This document shows, in pieces, positions 8,114 to 21,100 of a stretch of 34,906 nucleotides of DNA (within the stretch, counting starts at the first letter, position 1; each line of letters opens with the position of its first letter). Both the position numbers and the translations under genes were made by a program. The stretch covers positions 1-34,906 of IMG/VR virus record IMGVR_UViG_3300010885_018423; one strand, written 5' to 3'. Origin of the DNA: a virus. A model generated the notes under the pieces. It saw only the letters and a program-made list of their open reading frames with translations. It was not told the origin of the DNA and searched no databases.

Positions 8114-9100
8114 TTATAATCTGCCAACTACAACTTCAATGACTCCAACGCCCGAGCCGTTATGTGTGCCCAATGCTTTACCAATAACTGCGCCCATCGG
8201 GGGTGTATTGTTGGCCATTGCAACTCCGGGAATGGCACTTGTTACCATTAAGTCTCCGCGTGTAACCGGACCGGTTACTTGGCAAGGAACACGTCCTTGC
8301 AGTGCTACGTCCACGCCGGCTGTTCCAGCGTTCATTGTGTAAGCGGGATTTGTACTGACCACGCCGGCTACTCGTATATCGTTGGGTTGATAGCTGGCCG
8401 TAACTTCGGTGTTGGTGCCAAATACCACAACTGTTCCAGGATTATATTGGCTATCACTTGTATAACGTTCTGCTAAGTCAGCATATTTTGCTTGAATCGC
8501 AGTACCGTAGATAGTAGCAAACCAAGCAGTGGTACTACCAATATTGACCGTTGCATTACTAGTAGGCACAATGGCATTGGCCACTGTGGTTTGTCCTGTG
8601 ATTGTAGTAACTCCCGAGATAGATAAATTGCCACCTGAAATGTTGGCATTGGCCGTCAATCTATCCAGCGTGATAGTTCCCAAATTGGTAATGTAGGGCT
8701 GATTTGGATAAACAACAAATGCAGTTAAATTGCCCACTGTGGTCAACGGACTAATAACGTTGCCTGTTACTGTACCAATCAAGTTGCCTGTTACGTTACC
8801 GGTTACGTTTCCCGTGACATTACCAAGTAAATTGCCCTGTATTACACCGTTGACAATTTCGCCTCCGGTAATTATCAAGTTGCCGCCAATGGTGACATCC
8901 CCACTAGCATTCACTGTGGTTGCGTTTAAGACACCAAATGTGCCGGTTGTACCAGTCACAGATGTTAGTGTACCTGATGATATATAGTTTCTTAGACTAA
9001 GGGCGGTGATTTTGCCAGTCACACTCGAAGTTTCTGTTGGAATATATGTAGTATCCGATACAGATCCTAGGGTCGGTAGCCCGGTAATTGTAATAGTCAT
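8114..9100 (-). CDS. Tail fibre-like protein with C-terminal LAERY domain
   Basis: A 328-residue protein. Residues 1-45 (TLGSVSDTTYIPTETSSVTGKI) form a short N-terminal region; residues ~45-170 are built of Asn/Gly/Thr/Val repeats including GNVTGNVTGNVTGNL, typical of a beta-helical shaft. From ~185 a conserved-looking C-terminal domain follows: GSTTAWFATIYG, KYADLAERYTSDSQYNPGTVV, GVVSTNPAYTMN, then RGDLMVTSAIPG and GKALG to the end. The same domain occurs in the truncated fibre at 1-1040. In other phages C-terminal fibre domains can act as folding helpers or receptor-binding tips; nothing here shows which. It is preceded by GAGA and a late promoter at 9124-9131. Confidence 0.7.
   Translation of the reverse strand: MTITITGLPTLGSVSDTTYIPTETSSVTGKITALSLRNYISSGTLTSVTGTTGTFGVLNATTVNASGDVTIGGNLIITGGEIVNGVIQGNLLGNVTGNVTGNVTGNLIGTVTGNVISPLTTVGNLTAFVVYPNQPYITNLGTITLDRLTANANISGGNLSISGVTTITGQTTVANAIVPTSNATVNIGSTTAWFATIYGTAIQAKYADLAERYTSDSQYNPGTVVVFGTNTEVTASYQPNDIRVAGVVSTNPAYTMNAGTAGVDVALQGRVPCQVTGPVTRGDLMVTSAIPGVAMANNTPPMGAVIGKALGTHNGSGVGVIEVVVGRL
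8755..8830 (-). repeat. In-frame short tandem repeat coding for (GNVT)n in a fibre shaft
   Basis: A 12-base unit coding for Gly-Asn-Val-Thr is repeated three times in a row and then in degenerate form (GNLIGTVTGNV). On the plus strand it reads as repeated GTTAC-type blocks. The copies differ at third positions, which points to selection on the protein rather than very recent expansion. It probably adds rungs to the shaft. Confidence 0.7.
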
Positions 9101-9123
9101 GTTATATTTCTCTATCTTTCATA

Positions 9124-9131
9124 TATTTATT
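9124..9131 (-). promoter_or_regulatory. T4-type late promoter (AATAAATA)
   Basis: AATAAATA on the minus strand. The predicted start near 9118 gives an 18-base leader with a GAGA ribosome binding site before the ATG at 9100. The TAA of the motif is the stop codon of the giant gene. Confidence 0.55.
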
Positions 9132-12100
9132 GTAAATTCTTGATGAAAACAGCTTGTTCGCTCGTACTGTTTTCTAAGCCCAATCCATCCGTCACTGCGC
9201 CAATTGTAGCACCTGTAGTAGTTAACACATTTCCAAAGTTATCTGCTAAACTTATTCCATACGTATCAACGATAGCATTGGCTGCACCCACAGGCAAATT
9301 CAACCAAGTTGTAGTATGAACTACATTGCCACCGGGGATTACCTCAGTTAGGTTACAGTCAACAACACTACTGCTCGAAGCATGAACTGTTGGGGCACCT
9401 GTTCCGTCAACGGCACGTCTAATCTGTCCTAGTACATTATTGACTACATCCACTGTCCAGAATATAATCTTTTCACCGTTGATATAAATAATACCCGGTG
9501 TTAACGTTGATACATTTGGACCGCTTAATTTTGAAGCATCACGCACGTGAATGTTACTGTCGGTGATACGTAAATCGGCACTTAATGTAGTTGTATGTGC
9601 AGTGCTAACTCCATAATATTTAGGCCAAAGTTTGGTGTTTGTTGATGCTGCATTTGCATTCATGTTATGCACAACACGATAAGTCATTATGGCTGAATTG
9701 TTTTGTATCTTAGTGGACACAACCATATTCAAACTGTCGTATACAATTCCAGGTACTAACTCTTCAGGGGCATGACTACTATAAGTATCGTAATAAGAAC
9801 CGCCATCGATTGACACGTCTGAACTACCAGTACCAAAATCAGTTATATAAGTGTTTTGTATAGCAGAATCTAAATACGTAGGGTTCGTGTAATCATAATA
9901 TTTTAATGTTACATTTGCCCCATTACTGATATTATCAGTTAGCCCTGATACAAATAAATTTGATTGCGTAATATCTGCAATAGTTAATCTATAGACCGAG
10001 CTATTGTCGTTGTTTACTAGCGTCAATGGTTGTCCAATAGAGTAGTTTAGCAATGAGAAATCTAATAATGATACGTTGCCACTTACTAATGTGCTATTTG
10101 CGTTGAAGGCTCCTATTACATTAGAGTTTGTAACTAATGTAGTTGCATCGAATTTAACCCCTGTTACTGTTACCCCCGGATAACCCGCACCGTCCATTAA
10201 TTGGGTTAAATCTTTACTAGGCATGTCGGCGGTTGGTTGATAATATGCAGTAATACGATCTGCAGCACTCTCAAATGTAGTATCGGGCAGAACCTCATAC
10301 TTGGTATAATCAAAGATGTTACTTACTTGGATTGGTCTGGCGCCAGTTGTCACCCCGTTAATAGAAACGTTACCGCCTCGGCGTTTGTAACTGCCAGTGA
10401 TATTACCAACAGTGATTAACTGTAAATTACTAGAAATTGCTAGAACACGAGAATTTCCGTTAATGGTTTCCTGAGTAACGTAGTCCCCAACATTGGCTGT
10501 AACATTACTACTCAATGTCAATGTTGTGCTACTATAAACATATGAGTTAGATGAAGTTGCACTAGATACTTTAGATACCAAGTTTACATTTGTAGTAAGG
10601 TTAATATTACCTACATTGTAGATGTAACTTGTTGTGTTTGCACTAAAAGTACCATTAATAGAATCAGCTCTAATTACAACAACATTACTATTGGTGACTG
10701 CCGAGTATACAGTTGCATTTGCTCCAGTAACTGCTTGTTTTATAATATTGCCAGCTGGTATTGTTACATTATCACTTAATGTCAAATATTCATATTTGTT
10801 ACTCAATGCTTCGTATGCCAAGTTGTTGTAAGAAACATAACTTCCTGCTTTTACCGTAATATTTGGTTGCCAGGCAATGATGTTACTGGTGTAACTTGTA
10901 CGATCAAACAACAATGTAGTTGTTATATTTCTTACTGTGTTATAACTCTTATTAACAAACTGTGTGTAACTGCTAGTTGATGTTACAAAAGTATTCAAGT
11001 TGGCTAGGTCGCTATAAATGTATTGATTACTTGCAAATGTTCCAGTTACCCCGGTTAGGGTAACAACATTACCAGTGCTGGCACTATAGACTGTACCAGT
11101 TGCGCCAGTATTAGGTTGCGTAATAATATTTCCTACATACATGGTGACATTGGCATTTGCAGTCAACGTTGTAGTTAACAAACTATCAATTTGGTAGTGA
11201 TTCTTTAACTTTACGTACCCAACAGCACCAGTACCTGTGCCATTAATAAAAACAGTTGGCTGACTAGTGTATCCTGTGCCGGAGTCAATTACTTCAAATC
11301 TGCTGATGCTATTTGATGCAAAATCCACGTGAGCAATTACATTTGCCCCTGTTCCGCCTCCGCCAACAATTGTCACAGTTGGAGTTATAAAATAGTCTGT
11401 GCCAACATTGGCCACTAGTACTTCATTAATGCCATATGAATGATAATTATACCATTGACTATACTGTGGCAATGTACTTAAACTAGTTGCATCACTGGCC
11501 AAGTAGCCGTTGGGACTACGGTATGCGCCTACGCTACTGATGTAAGTTGCAGGTATATCAAAGTCACTTACATCTGCATTGTATTCGTCGTTGCCCTCAT
11601 AGTCAATTAAATATTCGCGAATACTTGTTCTATAAGGTTTAACTTCGTTAATGTAACTTTCGTAATACGTTTGGTTATCAGGTATGTAATTTGCAGGCTG
11701 ACTTAACTTACGCAATTTGTGTAATATACTGACAAAACTAGTTTTGAATATCCAGTCAACTGCTGGTTGTTCAGTTAAGATATAGTTAACTAAGAAGAAG
11801 AATAAGTTATTAAAATTTTCCGCTAATGTATCAACAAATATATAATTTTCAATTGCTTCAAAAATAATACGTATTTCTTTTTTGGCTGTAGTAGATGTAT
11901 AAATGTTACTGTTTAATTGTATCGTACCATTTTGAATGCCTACTAGATCTGTTGTGCCAGATTCATTTACTCTGTAGACAACAAATTGATTATTACCATT
12001 GTTCAATACTTTAATAGTGTCGCCAATGGCAACTGTCAATGTAGGTATTTCAGTGACTGTGTTAACAAAATAAGTTGGTAAAACTGTTGAGTCGTATGTG

Positions 12101-15100
12101 GTATCATACCAATCAATTTTACTCCAATAGAAAGGAGTATAATAACTTTGCGTAGATGTTAGTGCCCAGGCTGTGCCGCTCCAGGTATAAGTAGTCCATA
12201 GTTGTTGCTTCGTTTCGTCATGCACTACTAATACTACATATCCACTGGCCAAGGTTGAAGTGTTCAGATAAGATAATTCAGCGTGAGTTTCTACCTGAAG
12301 ATCGTAATTGAGTTCAGAGGGCAATGCTTCTTCTGAATATAATTGTGAAATGTTAAATTCAGATACAATTGGGTGCAGTTTAAACACCCCATTAACATAC
12401 TCAACAAAGTTCCTTAATGCTTGTTGTTTATCAACGAATAGTGTTTGCCCATAGTCTAACCCAATACGTCGTTGAACTGGCAATACATAATTGCCATTAC
12501 CATCTAATTCTGTTACTGGATTACCGTGTACGTCTAGGCCGCACAAACTATCTTTTAATTTTTCAATTATACGTGTAGGTATTTTACTGCCACTGTTGCC
12601 TTCTTGTACTAATTGGTACTCTGCATGGATGGTGTGAGAATTTTTTAACGTATCATAATCCATGTGTAGTACAGTAGAATTACCGCTTAGGTATTCATTA
12701 ACCCCGTACAAACTGATAGTATCATCTCGTACTACTGCCGCATAAGGAATTGCCTGTGCTTGTGGGTTAGCAATTACATCGGCAATGGTGCTGATAGTAC
12801 TCTTATGTGTACTGTTGGGTTCTAGGCTAGTTTTACCTGTTACCCAATAATAATATTTGCTGGTGATTAAGTTTGTATTTGGATTAACGTTAGTCTCTAC
12901 AACATACGCACTATTATCTGAGTACAAAGCAGTACCTAGTCCGTTATAGGCGCTTGGGGGCATGTCACTTTCCACCCACTCACATACTTGTACCGTACTT
13001 CCAGGGAACAGTCTGCCCCAATTATTAGCACGGTAAACAACATTGCCTTGTTCATAATCTAAATAACGTATTGCATCAATATTCCACCAAGTTTTTGTTA
13101 CTTGTGCAGGTCCCCAGTGATAATCTAAACTGTTGGCCAAATTTGGTGTTCCATCAATACCGCCAATAGTATTATATATTGCAGGATCATAAGCAGTGAT
13201 ATAGTCTAAATCTTGTTGTGCTGCCCCTAATATTTTGCCTTTAGCCGGATCAATATAGTCTAAGTGTACCGATATAACTTTTGTATTTGCGTTATACAAA
13301 TAGAAGTTACTAATGCTGTCTATGTCAACACGAGCTTGTTCTTGTCTAACTATATCCCAACCAATATTACTACTAAAGTTTTGGTATGTGTAGTATGTAC
13401 CTGCTGACGGAATACCTTCATATGCTTCACTGATGAGATTTTGTGTCAGTGTGTTGCTGTCGCCAGGTGCGCCAACTAAGATGGTATTAGCATTCATTGC
13501 TATGCTGTAACCAAATTGGTCATTTGTGCTAACTGACTTGTTTTCTAGTAATTGCACCAATACGTACTGATCTTGAGAAACACTCGAGAACGAACCATTT
13601 ACTAGTCCGTATACATATACTGCGCCAGATCCTTCAATTGTGTCAGCAAACGTAGTTGAATCATTATCAAACAATGTTTCAACAGTATCAAATGTTACAC
13701 CATTATATGTTCCGCCGCCAACTGCGGTAATTAATAGAGTCTTACCGTCACTGCTTGATGTTACTTGTGAACCAAATTGGCTCACGTCGTGATCAAATGG
13801 GTGCAGTATTGCTTGTACATTTGCATATACATTTAGTCCAAGATTTGTCAATGTTGTGGCAGCACCTGGGCCAGGTGTGATTACCAACTTTTGATAAGGA
13901 GTTGTTACGTTACTTGTAATGGTCAGTGCGCCAGTGTCTTCTACTGTGGCAACTACTCCAGGAATACTTGCGCTATTGATATTTTGTGATACCACTGTGG
14001 CATTAGTGCCAGTAAATTTTACCTTAATACCATTGATACGTATACTGTCACCCACAGTGGCAGTTGGCGTTACAATTGCATTACCAGTGATTGTGCCGTA
14101 ACTTGCACCCTGATTTACAAATCTATACACCACACCACTGTAATATCCGGCTGCACTATATCCCGGACTTGCAACATACACGTCTGCGTCGTTGCCCGAT
14201 ATGTGTGTGGTAACACCAAATGCACCACCGCTACTAGGTGTAGGAGAAGTTAGTTGTTCTAATAACTGAATCTTGTTTGTATCAATAGTGACAACAGATC
14301 CAATTATTGGGGTACTAGTAAACACAACGGCGTTGGCATTTGATGTAAATCCAGTTGTTACTACATTGCCGTTTAATGTTACACGCAAGGTGCTGGTAGT
14401 AATAGGATACTGTGTAAGATAAACATTGCCATTGGCAATAAAAGTTTCTATACTACGATCGTAAATGTAAACAGCGCCAGCTGCTGTCTTACTGTCAACT
14501 GTTTGGTAAGGCGCACTAATTACAACTTGGCTAGCGTCGCTAGTTGATTTTACTTTATAACCAAATTTGTCGTATGCCGCCGATCCAACTGTGATTGTGT
14601 TGGCGTAACTGTAATAACTTGTGGTATTGGCATGATATACGTATACGTTACCTTTTTCAGGTGCGCTGACAAATAACCATGTGCCATCTGCGCTGGCGCT
14701 TACGCTGGTTCCGTATGCATCACCAGTGTTGCTACCCCAGGGACTAGTCAAAGTCTGTGTTCTAGTAAACGAGGCATTGCCGTTGAATTGGTATATGTGT
14801 ACACGGCCATATTCGGTACTGCTGTTGCCAGGGTTACCAACATATAATAAATTGCCGGCGGTATCTAAACTTGCGCCAAATTTAGTTACACTATTTCCTA
14901 CAGGGGCGCCAAGATTAGCAACTTGTGTCAGTACATTTCCGTTGGTAACGTTGGCAACAAATGCAACAACATTGCCCATTCCGTTTGTTGGCATACTTGC
15001 AACAGCAAAAGTTCCGGCAGCGTTGATTGCGGTAACAGTTCCAAATCCTACACCACTGACGTAAGTATTTGCCCACAGCTTCATACTGGGATTATCTAGA

Positions 15101-18100
15101 CTTACATTGCCACTCCATGGGGTTGATTTGTTATAGACAGCCCAACCGTCTGTATCAAGATCGTTATCGACCCACAGCTTATCGTTGTTAATCCAACCGT
15201 GCGGCGGAGTAATTGTACTAATGTCTGTCGTTGATTTAATTCTTACACTTTGTGCATACAATAGAGCACCAACACTGGTAATTGCCTGAGCCGACTTGAC
15301 TTGCTCGGCAACTGTTCCAGTTAATACAATGCCAAAACTATAATCATTGTTGACGCTGTACACTTGGTAGAAGCCGTCAACTCGTGTGTCAAATCCTTTT
15401 ATTGCAATTAGATCGCCGTACGCAAATCCATGAGGACTATCTGTAATGACTGTACCAATATTATCAACCGCAGCCGATACCTGTATTACAGAATTATTAG
15501 TTTCTGTCATGCGGTATACGTTCCAGTCACTAGTTGAATCTTTAGCACACCATATGGTATGACCGGTGCCAATTGTTGATAGGTTAGCAGTCAATTGACT
15601 ATAATTACTGATATCAAATATTGTAGTTTTAACATCGCCTATATTAACATATCCAGCGGTCTGTATGTCATTTTCATAATAACTACCAGCATCTCTATTT
15701 TCATAAATGTTAGGAATATAATTATCGCTGTTTTTATACAATTGACTTGGCTGAACTCCAATGATACCAGTTGTGCTTGATCCATTGTTAGGTAACAAAG
15801 TTAGCGTAGTAGGATCACCGTTAAAGGTTCCTTCAGTTAATATAACCTCTGCATATTGATTATTATCTAATGCGCCGTACTCACCAACACGCATTGCCCA
15901 TTCTTCATATAAATTAACTTGGCTTGTAATACCGTTAAAGCCTGCTGCCGTAAATGCCTTAACGGCATTCATAGTACCTTTTTCACGGATAAAGCCTTGG
16001 TAAAACTTGGCTTGTGTAACTTCATCAACACCAAAGTTTGTTAAGTAACTACGAGGCTGGAATCCGATTGCGCTTCCGCTATATAAATGAAAGTCTCCTA
16101 ATACTTCAGGATTATCGATGTCATTGAACCTATTGAACTTTTCAGCATTGTAACTGAAGTTTGGTAATAGCCCAGTTTTTATTTCGTTGTTACCTAATTG
16201 TGCCCAATAGTTGGGGTTAAAGGTCGTTGCCGCAATAACATCTTGTATTGCTGTATAATTATTATTTTTGTAACTTACTAGACTACCCAATGCGTAATCA
16301 GTGTCAGGTTGCCAAATATCGATTTTATTATTATTATAAACAAACCCTGGAGGATTAAGATCACCAGTCCAAGACCCAGTTTTCTTACCAACAAGTTTAA
16401 GTCTATATTGTCTATTGCCAAGTTCAGGAGCATAGATGATATCGTTGAATGTTGTTTTATTATCAAACACCATTACGTGTTCATACTCAACTACCTCTAG
16501 TTTAACTAAACTTATTGTTTGCCCACCCAAGGCGGTTACTGTAAATCTATTCCCGTTAGTATTACTTGATCTTGATACAGTTAGTTGGTTATATTTAATA
16601 AAGTTGTACCCAGTATCTAATACACAACTTTGAGTGGGATAGTTTTGTATCTTATCTACTACACCGGTTTTAGTTATTAAAGTCAATGCGTTTAAAATTG
16701 GGCTTAAAACAATGACACTGCTTGTTTCCCATCCTTGTTGACTCCACGTTAAGAACTCTGTTGCACTCAGTAAAAAATCTCTTTGCTTTCCAAGATCTGG
16801 ATCAAAATCTGTAAACACCATGCCGCTTCCTTTGAGGAATCGTTGGTAACTTACTAAAAAGTCAACTACCTGTTGTTTAGAAGTAAATTCAAATCCATAA
16901 GGGATCGTTACTTTGTATTTTTGGTAGTCCTTATAAATTACTGCCCTATCATTGAGTGAAGTAATGGCGTAGGTATTATTATTTGCCAAACTTGGAATGA
17001 TAGTAAAGTAAGGGGTATTAGTATCAAACCCACTTACTGTATATCCATTATCACTACGCTCTATAATTACACCACTGTATGTTATAGTTTTAATAGGTGT
17101 TGACTTATAAAGTTCAATGCTATAACTTTCATTTGGCACAATCACACCAGCATTAGTACTTGCAGGACTACTTTGCTCGGCAATGACATTAATAAATGTT
17201 TGATCTGTATACCCAGCCATTTTATAGGCCAGCTGGCAATTAACATTGTCAAAGTATTCATAAAGTTTTACGCCAGGGTCAATACCTATATCGCGCAGGT
17301 ATTCAGCTACCCAGTTAATATATCCAGCAGCCCTTACTGTTACAGAATTACGTACAGTGCCGTTAACACCAACTGCCGCTGGCGTAATTCTTTGTAGTGT
17401 ATCACTTAATACAAACTGATTTAAATCTTTATTTTTATAGTAACGACCGATGTTTATTAACGCACCAAAATAAAATGCAGGTTGACTTAATGCTATTGCC
17501 TGTTGTATTGCAAACGGATAATCACTACTACGACGCCAGGCTGCTTCTACTGGTGCTATGTCACCAATTTTGTAATCGCCACTGGCTGCATTACTATTAA
17601 AGCTCTTAACTGCAAATTTTTCAGGACTACGTAACACTCCGGTTTCATCTACAGGAATAATATCTAATAATCCAGTACGAACAAATCGTGTGTCGTAGCG
17701 ATCTTCGCCGTAGATATACCCTTGGCTCAAGTCTTCCCATAACACCAAATTCCCTCCGGTATACGGGGCCGGTCCGTAACGTGTCTCCCACCAAGAGGGT
17801 TGTTCGCTGAATCCTAACATTTCCCAAGGATGTGTGTGCGGACGGTCTGTATCATAGAAGTATTTGTATATACCTCTCCAGTATCCGGGTAGTAACTCAT
17901 CATTGATAGAATCTTTAAATTTACCGTAGTTCCACGTAAAAGGTTCGCTGGAAACAAAGTAATTGTTGGTAATGTAGTCTACACGATTATTGCCGGCCCA
18001 CTGTAAAAAGCCATTAGTTAATAACTGTGTAAATTCTGCTTTAGTGTATGTTGTGGTTCTAAACTTGCCAGGCACAAAGTCATAGATGTTTGCAACATTT

Positions 18101-21100
18101 TTAGCCGGATCAATTTTAATATTATTATAGATGCGCTTTTCAAATTCTAATAGTAAATCATCTCGGTAATCGCCAAACGCAGGAGTCAGACTGCCGTCGT
18201 GCCCTTGTATTACATAAGATGGTTTTTGGTACGTGGTATCGTATAACTTAGCCGGTAGAAACTTGGGATATAATCCCAACTTGGTTGGTGTCTCAGGAAT
18301 ATAGTTTGCATCAGTATTACTATATTCATAGAATGTAATAGTATCGCCAATGGTCAATGGAGTCAATATTGTTACACCAGATCGATTTGTATCAAATTGA
18401 TAGTCTGCGTCTTTAACCAATTGAACATTATTTAGATAAACCAGTACAGCACTATTGCTTAAAGTAGTATCGCTAAAAATATTTGATATTTGATAATCAA
18501 TAATTTCTTCACTTCGTACTGTGTAAGTAATGGTATTTTTAATGTCGCCATATGGTACCATGTCACTGTAGTACCAAGCAAACGTTTTGTTCTTGACATT
18601 GTTGATGGTCTTTAACAGTGTATCAAGTAATACTGGTATGTTTGTATAATCTAATCCCTTGGTTCTAGCACTTAACTCAAGAATCTTATTTTTAATTTTA
18701 GTGTATTCGTGCCGTGCTAAATTCAAACCTTTAATAAAGTTTGCATCTTTGTCAATTAAGAACAAGCTGCTGTATAGTAACGGACTAGCATGTTGTAATA
18801 TACTACCGCCTTGTGCTTTAATTTGTACGTCTCGTAGGTTACTATTTCCAGGTACAGTCCCGTCAATTTGGAAACTATTACCAACCATTGTAGTAACATG
18901 GTTACGAAGTTGTCCTAAAGTCAGTGTTGAGAAGTTATCGTTCTTGCTGTTAAAATCCAAATTCTTAGGAACATCATAGTAACCTATTTTACTTACAGTA
19001 TCGCTATAAACTAAGATGTCAATTTGATCACCAGTGGTCAAAGTTGAATCTGTAACATGAACGTACTTGACAATTCCAATGGTAACGACTTCATATCCGC
19101 TAGTGGCTTGATTATTTTTAAAGACTCTGAAATATGGGACCGTAAATTCCATATTCTTGGTAATATCTATTTTAAAATAAGGATTATTGCCGTCATATAC
19201 TGTGCCAATGATCTGGAATTGCTTACTTTGTTCTGTATGCGTGGTCCAAATGTTTCTTAAACCATAGGATGTTAAACTTGTGTTTTGTTGTAATGTACCA
19301 AGAGTATTGATATTAACATCTGTGCCGTTGTCATAAGAAAACACATCAGTGTCAAAGTTATTAGTAAACTGAATATCGCCAATTTGGTTAAAGTTTCTAT
19401 AACTTAAAGGGAACCCTAACACCAAATCATTTGCACCAGCTCCGGGGGTATATGAAAATATTTTTGTCCCTGCAAATGTGCTGTTAGTATAATCGCCTAA
19501 ACTTATTCCGCTAGTGTCAAATACATCAAATAACGGTGTACTATTTAGGCCCGGCTTTGTCTGTGATTCAATCCAGGCGGTACCGTTGTAATGGAACTCT
19601 TTTCCTTTATTAGGGCCTTGTAATACGACTAAGTTATTGTACTGCTCAATCTCTGCATCTTCTGCAGGTGCTAAATTAATCCTATTTTCTGCATATAGGT
19701 AAAGATACACAATATTGACTACAAATATTTTTCCACGTACTGTTGGATCTACATCATCGGGGAATACTACACGCATTCCTTCAGTTAGTGTAACTCCATT
19801 AATAGAGTAACCTTCTGCTTGTAGTTCAACTTGAGTTAGTGCGTCAGTAATTGTTCCGTCATTGGAAAATAAGTCCACTGGGTTTTTTGCAACACGACCA
19901 AAATTAAATAGTTGTAAATCGGCTTCAAATTCAATAATTGGTCTTGATGCACGTAAGTTTTGATCCAGTAATGCAATCTTTTTATTATATGATGCAGTAG
20001 TATTAATAACATCTATATGAAACCAACGATTGCTACGTGTCCAGGGGTTTAAATCAAGGCTTGCACGATTGATTGTGATGTAGTCTTGGCTAGCAACATC
20101 GTCAACTTCAGGAGTTACAAAAGAGTCAACATTAATTAGTCTAATGTTTTTACCAACTCCGTCTACATAATAGGTATTGTTTTGGTAACTAACTGGTGTA
20201 ACACTAGAATCAAATTTAATCTTTAAGCCGTTTGTAAAAGTGACACCATTGGGACTTTTATAAGTTTTCTTTCCAATTATGTCTGCGGCTGCATCAAACG
20301 AAATATTAGATACTTGTACCAAATCAATTTGCCCAACATATGGAGAATCTACACCGTCTTGATAATATAAATTAGTCAACGGTGCAGTAATATGTGGCAT
20401 CAAATTGTATTTGTTCAATAACAAATAATCTGTTTCTAGGTAGTACGTATGCTCGGCTCTAGTCAATCCACCTTTAATAAAAACTTTTTGTTTCTCTATA
20501 ACAGTAAATGCCTGCTCTAAAGGATTAAGAGTAACTACAGGATCAGCATCATCACTTAAACTTATTCTCCAGGCGTTTAACCGTTTTGATAAATCAACAG
20601 TAGTAGAATCAATTGTCCAATAAGATTCTTCGAGTTGGTTATCAACAAATACTAGCGATTTTAATTGTAGTAGTATAGCCGAAGTAACTCCGTCAATACC
20701 GCTTTCACTTAGTGTAATAATGCTACTTAGAGTTTTTCCATGTATTTGATTATAATGCAATCCAGTGGCTAGGTCCACTGTCCCGGCTAACTCCATACGT
20801 ACATAATAATCTTGTGCGCTAGGAAGCGGTACTTTAAATGTAACTGTTCCTACGTCTATTCCATTATTCTCTACACCAAGTACATCTCTGCTAGATAAGT
20901 TACTTTGGTTATCAATTACTCCTGATGTTCCGGGGTTGGATTGAATATAGAAAGGATATCCAGTCTGGTTAACTACGAATTTATAGGTGCCGCCATATGC
21001 TAGTTTAACTGTGGGGTTATCTACGCCACCTGCAGTAGAAAACATATAACTACCATTGGAAGGGTTACGTGTTACCGTAAAGGTTTCTGTCGTTGGTACT

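Noticed and set aside
8741-8835. Repeated GTTAC blocks as a possible CRISPR or regulatory array
   Set aside because: Units are in frame, adjoining and code for Gly-Asn-Val-Thr; there are no spacers.
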